A stretch of DNA of 20,223 nucleotides, from contig CAZWVJ010000029.1 of the NCBI GenBank assembly GCA_964636865.1, positions 1-20,223 of the forward strand, in the 5' to 3' direction. This DNA comes from B1SED10-75 sp964636865. GTDB taxonomy: Bacteria > Bacillota > Dethiobacteria > DTU022 > PWGO01. This document shows positions 7,186-15,496 of the stretch, piece after piece. A program made the position numbers and the translations under genes. Every line of letters begins with the position of its first letter. Position 1 is the first letter of the stretch. Below the pieces are notes generated by a model. That model worked only from the letters and a program-made list of their open reading frames with translations, was not told the DNA's origin and did no database searches.

Positions 7186-7614
7186 ATGGACAAATCTATA
7201 CCGGTAACTTCCTCACTGCAGGATTACCTGGAAGTAATTTTGAATCTGTCTCAAGAAGACGGGGCAGCGCGGGTTACAGACATTGCTTCCAGCTTAAACA
7301 TAGCCAAAGCAAGTGTCAGTCAGGCTTTATCGGTATTGAAAAAACAGGGGCTAATCCAGCAAACCCATTATGGCCCGGTCATTCTCACCGCTAAAGGAAA
7401 AGATTACGCCCGCAAAATTCGCTATCGTCACCGGGTAATCAGATTTTTTCTCATAGAAGTGTTGGGAGTTTCTTCCGGTATTGCGGAAAGAGATGCTTGC
7501 CTGCTGGAGCACGAACTGAGCAGTCAAACTTTTGAATGTTTAATAGAATTTCTGGAAGAAAGAGAGATTGCCCCTCCTTTTCACCGAGAAACTTTCCGGG
7601 GCGAAGAAGATTGA
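7186..7614 (+). CDS. MntR/DtxR-family metal-dependent regulator
   Basis: A 142-residue DtxR/MntR-type repressor with an N-terminal winged helix and a dimerisation and metal-binding domain. It ends without the SH3-like third domain, as MntR does. The helix-turn-helix covers about residues 29-55 (VTDIASSLNIAKASVSQALS), and the wing follows at YGPVILTAKG. Possible metal ligands by alignment to B. subtilis MntR are Asp13 (D8), Glu16 (E11), His82 (H77), Glu108 (E102) and His109 (H103). At the E99 position there is Cys105, the residue DtxR uses (C102). The set is therefore mixed Mn-type and Fe-type. ATG 7186 follows GGAGGTGGG; a TTG at 7156 is in frame but adds unrelated residues. The target genes are unknown; no manganese transporter is in view. 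Confidence 0.88.
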   Translation: MDKSIPVTSSLQDYLEVILNLSQEDGAARVTDIASSLNIAKASVSQALSVLKKQGLIQQTHYGPVILTAKGKDYARKIRYRHRVIRFFLIEVLGVSSGIAERDACLLEHELSSQTFECLIEFLEEREIAPPFHRETFRGEED

Positions 7615-7646
7615 TAAAAAAACCAGGCCGATAATTGATAAAAAAA
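7610..7646. repeat. 13-bp direct repeat across the regulator stop codon
   Basis: ATTGATAAAAAAA occurs at 7610-7622 (including the regulator's TGA stop) and again at 7634-7646, a 24-bp period. It may be chance in A-rich sequence or a short tandem duplication. Confidence 0.5.
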
Positions 7647-7671
7647 TGCTGATATAAGGAGTAATTCCTCT

Positions 7672-8988
7672 GTGAAAACCATGGAGAAGCGCAGGTCTTT
7701 ATTAGGAATTTTAATAATATTTATTGTTTTCTCTTTAATATCAACTTCATTTTTGGGCGGTGTCGTGTCTACGGAGAAAATATGCCCGGAGCAGGAAGGC
7801 CGGGTGCAAGCACAACCGGAAGAATTTTTGGAAGAAGAACAAATAATAGAAGATCATGGAGAAGAACAACCGGAGCAAGACTTTCAGGAAGATGAACCTT
7901 TGGAACAGCCTTTCCCGGAAGATGAAACAATACAGCAGGACCCCATGGAAGAAGACGAAGAAGAATATTACCGCGGAAAAGTCCTTTCTGTCGTGGAAGA
8001 AGATTCCGCTGACCCCAGAACCTCCCCGGATGCAGGCCCTCCCATTTTGGAGTCAGTTAAGCAGGTGGCGCAGGTGCGCATTTTGGACGAGCCCTTCCGG
8101 GGAGAAGTTGTAGAGGTTACCAATCATTACAGTGAACGTGATCTATACAGAATATACATGGAAGAAGGTATGGAGATTATTCTGGTTGATTTCAGCGGCG
8201 ACCTTTCATCGGACGTTTATCTGCATGATATTGCCCGGGATCGCGTTGTTTATTACCTGGTTATCGCTTTTGCGGTTCTTTTAGTGCTCATAGGGGGCGT
8301 TAGGGGATTAAAGGCGCTTATTACCCTGGCTTTTACCTGTTTCTTTATTTTTAAAATATTATTGCCCCTCATGGCGCAGGGGTATAATGCCATCCTCGTT
8401 TCCACTGCTTCCGCCATTTTACTGGTGGTAGTAACCCTGCTGGTCATTGGGGGGATAAATAAAAAGTCTTATGCGGCGATTATTGGTACCGTAATTGGCC
8501 TTTTGGTGGCGGGATTCCTGTCTTTACTGGTAGGAAGCGAAGCTCACCTTACCGGCTTGAGCACTCAAGAAGCCCAGATGCTTTATTTTCACGAAGAGGC
8601 TTTTGACTTCAGGCAGCTTATTTTTGCCGGTATTATCATCGGAGCCCTCGGCGCGATTATTGATGTAGGTATATCGGTTGCTTCCGCGGCGGCGGAAATT
8701 AAAGAAGCAAACCCGGATATCGGCATTCTTGCCCTGGGCAAAAGCGCCCTTAACGTAGGTAGGGATGTTATGGCCACCATGTCTAACACCATGATTTTGG
8801 CTTACGTGGGGGCGGCGATCCCTCTGCTTCTGCTTCTCACGGGGTCAGAAATGCAGTGGATCAGGATTATAAACATGGAATTTATTGCTACCGAAGTGAT
8901 CCGCGGCATTACTATCAGCATGGGGCTGATTCTTTCCGTGCCGGCAACGGCGTTTTTTGCCGCTCTCTTTATGGGCAGGCGTGCTTAG
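7672..8988 (+). CDS. YibE/F-family multipass membrane protein
   Basis: This 438-residue protein belongs to the YibE/F family (Pfam YibE_F). The family is common in Firmicutes and has no settled biochemical role. It has an N-terminal signal anchor (about residues 10-31) and then a low-complexity acidic segment (about 50-99, more than half Glu/Asp/Gln). Next comes a soluble extracytoplasmic domain (about 100-190: RGKVLSVVEE, VEVTNHYSERD) and roughly seven helices from residue 193. Family hallmarks are IGALGAIIDVGISVASAAAEI and GRDVMATMSNTMILAYVGA. It starts at GTG 7672 with AAGGAG at 7656-7661; ATG 7681 is too far from that site. Its position after a metal-responsive repressor hints at metal-linked regulation, but that is inference. 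Confidence 0.9.
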   Translation: MKTMEKRRSLLGILIIFIVFSLISTSFLGGVVSTEKICPEQEGRVQAQPEEFLEEEQIIEDHGEEQPEQDFQEDEPLEQPFPEDETIQQDPMEEDEEEYYRGKVLSVVEEDSADPRTSPDAGPPILESVKQVAQVRILDEPFRGEVVEVTNHYSERDLYRIYMEEGMEIILVDFSGDLSSDVYLHDIARDRVVYYLVIAFAVLLVLIGGVRGLKALITLAFTCFFIFKILLPLMAQGYNAILVSTASAILLVVVTLLVIGGINKKSYAAIIGTVIGLLVAGFLSLLVGSEAHLTGLSTQEAQMLYFHEEAFDFRQLIFAGIIIGALGAIIDVGISVASAAAEIKEANPDIGILALGKSALNVGRDVMATMSNTMILAYVGAAIPLLLLLTGSEMQWIRIINMEFIATEVIRGITISMGLILSVPATAFFAALFMGRRA

Positions 8989-9113
8989 CCAATATTAATT
9001 TTCACTTTGGACTCTACTTTAATGTAGTTTGCAAGCAGGGAAATGGTTATTCAACATAGAATATTCTTTTACATAATATTTTGAAAAATGCCGGGAGGTG
9101 GAGGTAAACTTCA

Positions 9114-10877
9114 ATGTCTCAAGACAAAGGGATTATAAATATTTTAGGTATTTTAACTTTCTTGTTAAGCCTGGTATCTCTAATATATGGAGGGCTTTAT
9201 ATCGCTCTTCCTGCAGGGGATGCCCCACTGCATAATTTTTTCGGAATTATATTTTTGGTGGCGTTTGTGCTGAATATTATTCTTGCTTATGTGAATGAAA
9301 GAGGAGATATGGGAAAAAGAGTAAAAAGTTGGGGAACGGGCTTCCTGGTATTTTTCCTGGTAGCCATCCTGGGCATGTGGATGGGAGGTTTCGGCGCTTC
9401 CAATATTTACGAACCTTCCTTGGCTAACCTGGTTTTGTACCTGGTTGTTTACCCTTCTTTTTTGGGCACATTCATCATAGGGGCGGCGCACGGATGGCTC
9501 TCCGCAAAAGCAAGAAGTAGTTATTTTGCTGGTTCCCGTCTGAAGTTTGCTTCCCGCAGGAGCCGAATAAAAATGTCTACGGGGCAAAGCGTTTTTCAAG
9601 TAATCATATTAATTATTATGCTCCTGGGTGTATTTTTTGCTTATGTGTTAATTACCGACTACCTGGGGCTTACTCAATGCCTGGTTTCCCAGTACGCCCT
9701 TTTCATGGCATTTTTCTACCTGGCTTTGATGGTATTGGGACAGAAAGTAAACAGGGCGCCCGGCAGTCCGTTTCGATACATAACGGGTTTCTTGGGAGTA
9801 GTGTTGTTTATTGTATTTCTATTTCCCCTTTTTTTAATGCCCCGGGCTATAGATGATGCCGAACTATCCTTTGCCCATGCATTCGGCGCTGACTGGGAAG
9901 AAAGGCTGGACTACGAGCATAAAGAGCATTTTCGCCCTTACGAATTTTCTTTGCCCGCGTACTTTTTAGGCATTCCCACTACCGATTATGAGTACGAACG
10001 TGATGTTCTTTATTATCCGTTAAACGGAGTGGAAAAAGAAGTGGACGAAGGGCTGGAGCTTTATTATGATGTCTATATGCCTCCCCAGGACAGTGATGCT
10101 GATTTGCCGGGTGAAGGTTCTACCCTCGTCCGCATTCATGGAGGTGCCTGGATTGCCGGCACAAAGGGCGTGGGAAGTATGATGCAGATGAACAAATATT
10201 TTGCTTCCCGGGGTTATACGGTATTTGACATCCAGTACGGCCTCTCGGACCGGGTTGACCTGGCTCATATGGCGGAAGAAGCCGACTTTTTGAGCTTTTT
10301 AAGCGACAGCTCATTTGTGGAAAATTTAACCTTGCTGGGGTCGCCGGATCATGTGCGGGGTCCCTTCAACCTGGATGACATAATCCGCCATCTGGGCATA
10401 TTTACCGGGTATCTGGAAGAACACGGGGAGAAATACGGAGCGAACCTTGATTCAGTTTACTTTTCCGGGGGATCTGCCGGTGGGCATCTGTGCACGGCCA
10501 TGGCCCTTGCCATTGACAGTGGTGATTATGAGCACATTTTTAGCCCGGAAATAGAAGTCAGCGCTTATGTGCCGTTTTATCCCGGCTACAAAGCATATGA
10601 AGTTTTGGATGGCATCGGCGGTTCGGAAGAATGGATGGACGTGGAGATTTTAGTGAGCCCGGACAGCCCCCCCTGCCTCATTTATCAGGGCACCAGTGAT
10701 GGCATGGTTCCGCCGGAAGTAGCGCGTTCTTTTTATGAAAGGTACCGGGAAGTGGGCAATGAAAAATGCGGTGTCATTTATCTGCCCCTGGCGGCTCATG
10801 CGAGCGATGTGCAGTTTGCCGGCTATTACAACCAGCTTTTTCTTTATTACATGGAAAGGTTCCTTTCTCTCTATTGA
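9114..10877 (+). CDS. Membrane-anchored alpha/beta-hydrolase (esterase type)
   Basis: A 587-residue protein in two parts. Residues 1-245 hold about seven membrane helices (near 9-30, 40-61, 75-95, 105-125, 160-182, 190-210, 222-243) with no family I recognise. Residues 290-587 are an alpha/beta hydrolase of the carboxylesterase/BD-FAE-like type. It has the oxyanion-hole motif HGGAW (342-346), nucleophile elbow GGSAG with Ser454, acid Asp529 in GTSDGMV and His562 in AAHASD. All three catalytic residues are in place. It probably cleaves an ester at the membrane surface; with an odd number of helices the catalytic domain lies on the side opposite the N-terminus. ATG 9114 follows GGGAGGTGGAGG. 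Lipid, cell-wall acetyl and peptidyl esters are all possible substrates. Confidence 0.85.
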   Translation: MSQDKGIINILGILTFLLSLVSLIYGGLYIALPAGDAPLHNFFGIIFLVAFVLNIILAYVNERGDMGKRVKSWGTGFLVFFLVAILGMWMGGFGASNIYEPSLANLVLYLVVYPSFLGTFIIGAAHGWLSAKARSSYFAGSRLKFASRRSRIKMSTGQSVFQVIILIIMLLGVFFAYVLITDYLGLTQCLVSQYALFMAFFYLALMVLGQKVNRAPGSPFRYITGFLGVVLFIVFLFPLFLMPRAIDDAELSFAHAFGADWEERLDYEHKEHFRPYEFSLPAYFLGIPTTDYEYERDVLYYPLNGVEKEVDEGLELYYDVYMPPQDSDADLPGEGSTLVRIHGGAWIAGTKGVGSMMQMNKYFASRGYTVFDIQYGLSDRVDLAHMAEEADFLSFLSDSSFVENLTLLGSPDHVRGPFNLDDIIRHLGIFTGYLEEHGEKYGANLDSVYFSGGSAGGHLCTAMALAIDSGDYEHIFSPEIEVSAYVPFYPGYKAYEVLDGIGGSEEWMDVEILVSPDSPPCLIYQGTSDGMVPPEVARSFYERYREVGNEKCGVIYLPLAAHASDVQFAGYYNQLFLYYMERFLSLY

Positions 10878-11112
10878 GTGACACTAAGAAAACTATTGAT
10901 ATTTTTTTAAATTTCTGATAAGTTATGATTAGTAAGACAATTTTACTGTTAAGTATAAATTTATTTAAATTTTTTAAAATTATTTTAGCAGGAATTTTTT
11001 TTAAAAGCGAGAAAATAAGAACGTGAAGTATAGTAGGAACTTAAAATATGGATATACAAGAATATTTGAAAATTGCATTGCGGGAGAAACCCGAAAGGGG
11101 AGGATATTTTTA

Positions 11113-11751
11113 ATGATGGACCAAAAAAACCGGCAAAGCGAAGGATATCCGAAGAACGAGGAATCTCCGGGTATGGAGGAGATTCCGGAAATGAGGGCTC
11201 CTACTTGGGGGGAGCAAATTTGGGAGAAGGTGCGGGAAGAGAGAGTTTTACCGGCAGTAGGAATGCTGGCCGGGGGAATAGTCGTTTTTATTGCCGTATT
11301 CTTCCTTTTATCTCCTCTTTGGCAGGGTACTTTGCTTGGCAGTGAAACTGAAAACGAGGAAATTACTGATGCGGAGGAAGAAGTAGAAATGCTTCCCCAA
11401 ATGACCAGGGAATTTCCCGATTGGGAGGAAGAAATCATCCGCGATCCTTTTGAGTCTCCCGGTGAATTGAAGGGGATTGTAGCCGGTGGCCCCGGCGAAA
11501 ATATGGCCATTATAGAAACCTCCAGGGCTGCTTATGTGGTGACGGTGGGAGATGTTATTGATAATTACTGGACAGTTGCCGAGATTAGAAGGAACGAGGT
11601 TTTGCTGGAGGCCGATGGAGAAGTTTTACGTCTGGATATTATCCCCAGGGATGCGCCGGAAGTAGTGGATGAACCCGATGAAGAAGAGGAGGTGGAAGAC
11701 CCTGATGATGAAGAAGAGGATGATGAAGATAACGAGGTGGAAAATGACTGA
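11113..11751 (+). CDS. PilP/GspC-like pilus assembly protein
   Basis: A 212-residue bitopic protein. It has a cytoplasmic segment, one helix (about 46-68) and an acidic linker. The domain at about 109-175 (DPFESPGELKGIVAGGPGENMAII...VGDVIDNYWTVAEI...VLLEADG) matches the beta-rich periplasmic domain of PilP and the homology region of GspC. In Gram-negative bacteria that domain links the inner-membrane PilN/PilO complex to the secretin. Here the anchor is a helix, as in GspC, not the lipoprotein signal of PilP. The tail (183-212) has 22 acidic residues in 30. ATG 11113 follows GGGGAGGA at 11097-11104; an upstream start at 11023 adds sequence unlike the family. The 235 bp before it are very AT-rich and I could not pick a convincing promoter. 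It overlaps the next gene by 8 bp, so translation is coupled. Confidence 0.7.
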   Translation: MMDQKNRQSEGYPKNEESPGMEEIPEMRAPTWGEQIWEKVREERVLPAVGMLAGGIVVFIAVFFLLSPLWQGTLLGSETENEEITDAEEEVEMLPQMTREFPDWEEEIIRDPFESPGELKGIVAGGPGENMAIIETSRAAYVVTVGDVIDNYWTVAEIRRNEVLLEADGEVLRLDIIPRDAPEVVDEPDEEEEVEDPDDEEEDDEDNEVEND

Positions 11752-12820
11752 TAAGTTTAAGGTAAATATTATTATGGGATTGGCAGTGGTCTTTTTGTTA
11801 GGCGCGGCATTTGTTCTTTCCTCCCCGATTATATTATCCGCCGAAGAAAACAGCGGGGAAGACGCTGTCTTCGAAGAGGCGAATGCGCCGGCCAAACTTC
11901 CGGGAGGGGTGTTTGCCGAGCGAGGACAGGTTGATACTTCACTTCAGTTTGTAAAGGAAGATGGAACTTTTAAGTATGACGGTAAGTATTACGATGGGGC
12001 TGCTCCTTATCGTGATCCGGTACCTGAAGGGCAGGTAGATGTAGATTTTCGCGATACGGATCTCCGCGATGCTCTTTCCGTTTTGGCTGCCAAGATGGGG
12101 GTAAATATTCTGGTGTGTGAAGGCCCTCGGGAAATTACTTTTCAGGTGAGGGGGGTTACCCCCAAAACAGCTTTCGAATATCTTATTGTTAAAGAGGATT
12201 TGCACTACATCGAAGAGGGCAACCTCTACATAGTAGGCGAGGAAAGCAATTTACACGACCGGTTTTTTAACCAGATGATGCTGACGCGGTTTGACCTTGA
12301 CTATATCACGGCAGACAGATTAGAAAGTGCCCTGAGCAGCGATTTGGATATACCTCTGAAAAGTGTTATCTTTAGTGATGCAAACCCATATACTATGTGG
12401 GTGCAGGCAACCGCTCTCAGCCTGTCGAAAATTAAAGACGTGAAAGATGAACTGGACATTGTGGAAAACGTGGAAGGTGTGGCCGGTCCCTTTGCTAGCC
12501 CCACTCCAGATGCGGGGGGAGGAGCGATGGGAGCAAGAGTGCCCGTGGCCTCTGCCAGCGGTGAAAATGCCACTGTCAGACTGGATTCACAAAGGAAGGT
12601 GCTTGCGGAACTTACCGGGGTCAATGCCGGGCGGATGTCCATTTCTGAGAACCTTAGCGGCGATCCTGATGAACCGCATCATATCCTGTGGGTAGAGGAA
12701 TCCCCGGCTAAAGTGGAAGCAGTTTTAAACATGGTGGAAAAAATCCACATAATCGAAGATCCCGGTTTGCCGGAAGACTTACCCGATGAATTTTATTTAA
12801 ATAGAGAAACCTCCGAGTAA
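11744..12820 (+). CDS. Secretin N-domain protein without secretin barrel
   Basis: A 358-residue exported protein. A signal peptide or anchor (about 1-33, ending LSA) precedes an N0/STN-like domain at about 98-165 (VDVDFRDTDLRDALSVLAAKMGVNILV). An N1-type secretin domain follows at about 178-241 (FDLDYITADRLESALSSD...). A Pro/Gly/Ala-rich linker leads to a second N1-like module at about 275-335 (HHILWVEESPAKVEAVLNMVEKI). The pore-forming secretin domain that should follow in PilQ is absent: the gene ends in a plain stop and the next ORF is PilT. ATG 11744 overlaps the previous stop and has GAGGTGG at 11734-11740. An apparent extension back to 11669 is the acidic tail of the previous gene read in another frame. 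It probably acts with the PilP-like protein on the outer face of the membrane; the role is inferred. Confidence 0.7.
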   Translation: MTDKFKVNIIMGLAVVFLLGAAFVLSSPIILSAEENSGEDAVFEEANAPAKLPGGVFAERGQVDTSLQFVKEDGTFKYDGKYYDGAAPYRDPVPEGQVDVDFRDTDLRDALSVLAAKMGVNILVCEGPREITFQVRGVTPKTAFEYLIVKEDLHYIEEGNLYIVGEESNLHDRFFNQMMLTRFDLDYITADRLESALSSDLDIPLKSVIFSDANPYTMWVQATALSLSKIKDVKDELDIVENVEGVAGPFASPTPDAGGGAMGARVPVASASGENATVRLDSQRKVLAELTGVNAGRMSISENLSGDPDEPHHILWVEESPAKVEAVLNMVEKIHIIEDPGLPEDLPDEFYLNRETSE

Positions 12821-12823
12821 CTA

Positions 12824-12839
12824 ATTCTTTCAGAAGAAT
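12824..12839. repeat. Small hairpin ATTCTT-TCAG-AAGAAT
   Basis: A perfect 6-bp, AT-rich stem in the 112-bp gap between the secretin-like gene and pilT. There is no U-tract, so it is not a convincing terminator. Confidence 0.3.
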
Positions 12840-12932
12840 AAGTTTGTGGAGCATGTTTAAGCGCCAAAGGACAAGTATTTATCCGGAAAATCGTTTAAAT
12901 GATTGATTTTTTTAAGGGAAAGGGTTGAATAT

Positions 12933-14063
12933 ATGGAAGGCAATGATAAGGAAAAGCCGCAAGAAGAAAAATATCCTGCAAATATTGATGACCTGCTCAA
13001 GGAGACGGTGGAAAAAGAAGGTTCCGACATGCATTTAACTGCGGGTGTACCTCCCAAGGCAAGAGTTCATGGAGATCTTGTGGAACTGGATTATCCCAAG
13101 CTTACTCCCGAAAATGTAGAGGATTTGATAAAGGAGGTCCTTCAGCCTTTTGAATTAGAAAAACTGCATGAAGATTGGGAGCTGGACTTTTCTTATTCCC
13201 TGCGAGGAGTGGCGCGTTTCCGGGGTAATGCTATGTATCAGCGCAGCACCCTTTCTGTTGCTCTCCGGGTTGTGCCCTATGAAGTTCCGCAACTGGAGGA
13301 ATTGGGGCTTCCCAAAGTAACAGAAACTCTATGTACACTGGCGCGTGGTTTGGTGTTGGTTACCGGTCCTACGGGAAGCGGGAAGTCTACTACACTGGCG
13401 GGTATGCTTGATTGGATAAATAGATACCGTAAGGAAAGCATTGTGACCATAGAAGATCCGGTGGAATTTTTGCACCGGCACAAACAATCTGTGATCAGGC
13501 AAAGGGAAGTGGGCATTGATACAAAGTCTTTCCCGGCGGCATTGCGCCATGTCCTGCGGCAAGACCCCGATATCATTCTTATCGGTGAGATGCGTGACCT
13601 GGAAAGTATTGCCATAGCCCTTTCAGCGGCGGAAACGGGGCACCTTGTCTTTTCTACTTTGCATACACAGACTGCTCCGCTCACAATTAGCCGCATTATT
13701 GATGTTTTTAATGAGGAACGCCGCGATCAGATTCGCAAGCAGCTTTCTAACAGTTTGCAGGCCGTAATTTCCCAGCAGATTTTGCCTACCAGAGATATTA
13801 TGGGGCGGGTGGTGGCTGCCGAAGTTATGATCAGCACCCCTTCCGTGCGAAATATGATTCGGGAAGGAAAAGAACACCAGCTTTACAGTGTAATTCAAAC
13901 CAGCCAGGCCCAAAATATGCAGACCATGGATCATGCTCTGGGAGGCCTTGTCAAGAGTGGAAAAATTAGCCGGGAAACGGCTCTGGAGCACTGTATAGAA
14001 TTAGAGGAAGTTGAGCGGGCCATGCAATCAGGGGGAATGAGTTCGGGGACCTGGAAGTTTTAA
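12933..14063 (+). CDS. pilT: Type IV pilus retraction ATPase PilT
   Basis: A 376-residue hexameric ATPase that drives pilus disassembly and twitching. It has an N-terminal PAS-like domain (SDMHLTAGVPPKARVHG), Walker A GPTGSGKST (145-153), an Asp box (EDPVEF), Walker B DPDIILIGEMRD (211-222) and a His box (HLVFSTLHT). The PilT-specific C-terminal signature SVRNMIREGKEHQLYSVIQT (canonical AIRNLIRE) separates it from PilB, as does the absence of the zinc-binding cysteines. ATG 12933 follows AAGGGAAAGGG; an in-frame TTG at 12903 lies before that ribosome site. Retraction ATPases are not present in every Gram-positive type IV pilus system, so this one argues for dynamic pili. Confidence 0.95.
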   Translation: MEGNDKEKPQEEKYPANIDDLLKETVEKEGSDMHLTAGVPPKARVHGDLVELDYPKLTPENVEDLIKEVLQPFELEKLHEDWELDFSYSLRGVARFRGNAMYQRSTLSVALRVVPYEVPQLEELGLPKVTETLCTLARGLVLVTGPTGSGKSTTLAGMLDWINRYRKESIVTIEDPVEFLHRHKQSVIRQREVGIDTKSFPAALRHVLRQDPDIILIGEMRDLESIAIALSAAETGHLVFSTLHTQTAPLTISRIIDVFNEERRDQIRKQLSNSLQAVISQQILPTRDIMGRVVAAEVMISTPSVRNMIREGKEHQLYSVIQTSQAQNMQTMDHALGGLVKSGKISRETALEHCIELEEVERAMQSGGMSSGTWKF

Positions 14064-14126
14064 AGTATTGATGGTAATAAATTTTGAAGTTTTTAAAATA
14101 GTTTTGAAGACGGGACGTGATGGAAT

Positions 14127-15341
14127 ATGGCCATGTACGCATATGAAGCCGTAGACCAATCCGGAGAGATTGTTAAGGGAAAAATGGAGGCAGACGGGGA
14201 GACTACTATAGCTGAACGCCTGCGCGCCAAAGGGATGACAGTGTTGGAGGTTAAAGAAGAACCTTCTTCTCCCTTGCTGGATATGTTGCGTGGAGGAGGA
14301 GGTTCCAAAAAGGTTTCCCTGGGCGATTTAAGTTTATTCAGCCGCCAACTTGCAGCTATGTTGGATGCGGGCATTCCAATTACCCGCGCTCTTCATACCC
14401 TTAGCGAACAGGCTACTAATCCCGGATTGGGTAAGGCTGTGGCAGAAATTGCCAGCAGCGTGGAGGCGGGAACCAGCTTTTCAGAATCATTGGAGGCTTA
14501 CCCCCATATATTCAACCGCTTGTATGTGGGCATGGTTCAGGCAGGAGAAACCGGCGGTACCCTTCAGGAAACTTTAACGGCCCTGGCTGAACAGTTAAAT
14601 AAAGACAAAGCCCTGAGGGACAATATACGTTCCGCCACTTTTTATCCCTTGATTATCGGGATATTTGCCCTGTTGGTATTTTTTGGGATGATGATTTTTA
14701 TGGTGCCCGTATTTGTGGGATTTTTTCCCGAAGATGCCGAACTCCCCGGCATAACCCAAATGGTTGTAACTATGTCAGATTCCATTATAAATTATTGGTA
14801 CGTTTATATACTTGTTATTGCTGCTGTTATTTATGGGTTTCGCTTCTATCTGAATACCGAATCGGGAAGACGGGCATGGGACAGGGTTGTAATCCGCATA
14901 CCCGGTTTTGGCCAGATCATTCACAAGACAGTGATTGCCCGTTTTGTCCGCACCTTTTCTACTTTGCTTTCCGGAGGTATTCCTGTTATGCAGGCTATGA
15001 ATCAAGCCGGAGATGCGGCAGGGCACTCCGTAGTGGAAGAAACAGTGGAAAAGGCTGCTGAAAAAGTCGGGGAAGGAAGCAGTATCGCCGATCCCCTGGA
15101 AGAGGCCGAGTTCTTCCCCCCCATGGTAACCCATATGATTGCCATAGGTGAAGAAACCGGGGCCCTTCCCGATTTGCTAAACCGCATTGCCCTCTTTTTT
15201 GAAGAGGAAGTGGAAACATTAACCAGGGGGCTGACCGCCATGATTGAGCCCCTCATGCTTATTTTTGTGGGGGGATTGGTAGGTTTCCTGTTAATCGCCC
15301 TGTACCTGCCTATCTTCACGGTCATAACCCAGGTCATGTAA
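14127..15341 (+). CDS. pilC: Type IV pilus platform protein PilC (GspF family)
   Basis: A 404-residue inner-membrane platform protein that couples the PilB and PilT motors to pilin polymerisation. It begins with the family's short N-terminal motif (MAMYAYEAVDQSGEIVKG). It has two T2SSF repeats (about 70-193 and 274-396), each holding the conserved pattern of an R-x-L-x-x-x-L-x-x-G-[IV]-P segment followed by an A-G-E-x-[ST]-G-x-L stretch (VQAGETGGTLQ; IGEETGALPDL). Membrane helices lie near 174-198, 224-241 and 376-398. The length is typical. The ribosome site is weak, and ATG 14133 is a possible alternative two codons in. The gene follows pilT by 63 bp. Confidence 0.95.
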   Translation: MAMYAYEAVDQSGEIVKGKMEADGETTIAERLRAKGMTVLEVKEEPSSPLLDMLRGGGGSKKVSLGDLSLFSRQLAAMLDAGIPITRALHTLSEQATNPGLGKAVAEIASSVEAGTSFSESLEAYPHIFNRLYVGMVQAGETGGTLQETLTALAEQLNKDKALRDNIRSATFYPLIIGIFALLVFFGMMIFMVPVFVGFFPEDAELPGITQMVVTMSDSIINYWYVYILVIAAVIYGFRFYLNTESGRRAWDRVVIRIPGFGQIIHKTVIARFVRTFSTLLSGGIPVMQAMNQAGDAAGHSVVEETVEKAAEKVGEGSSIADPLEEAEFFPPMVTHMIAIGEETGALPDLLNRIALFFEEEVETLTRGLTAMIEPLMLIFVGGLVGFLLIALYLPIFTVITQVM

Positions 15342-15496
15342 CGGTTATCCGTCGTATAGGCAATTACTGATTGATTAATTTTAAATAAGGTTAAGTAGGA
15401 ATAAGAAAGTTTGGCAATTATAATATTTCACATTGGCTCGAGATTGATGAATGACAGGCGCTATGGTGATTGCCTGGTGGAGAGGATGAAAAGCTT

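Noticed and set aside
11090..11099. CCC-GAAA-GGG hairpin before the PilP-like gene, considered as part of a second c-di-GMP riboswitch
   Set aside because: Only the tetraloop resembles the aptamer; the GGGCAAACC, GCGCAAA and closing-helix elements are missing.
11669..11743. N-terminal extension of the secretin-like gene, rich in Lys, Arg and Met
   Set aside because: It is the GAA/GAT-rich acidic tail of the preceding gene read in another frame. ATG 11744 has its own ribosome site and a signal sequence directly after it.
12903..12932. Upstream TTG start for pilT
   Set aside because: It precedes the ribosome site AAGGGAAAGGG (12914-12924), whose spacing fits ATG 12933.
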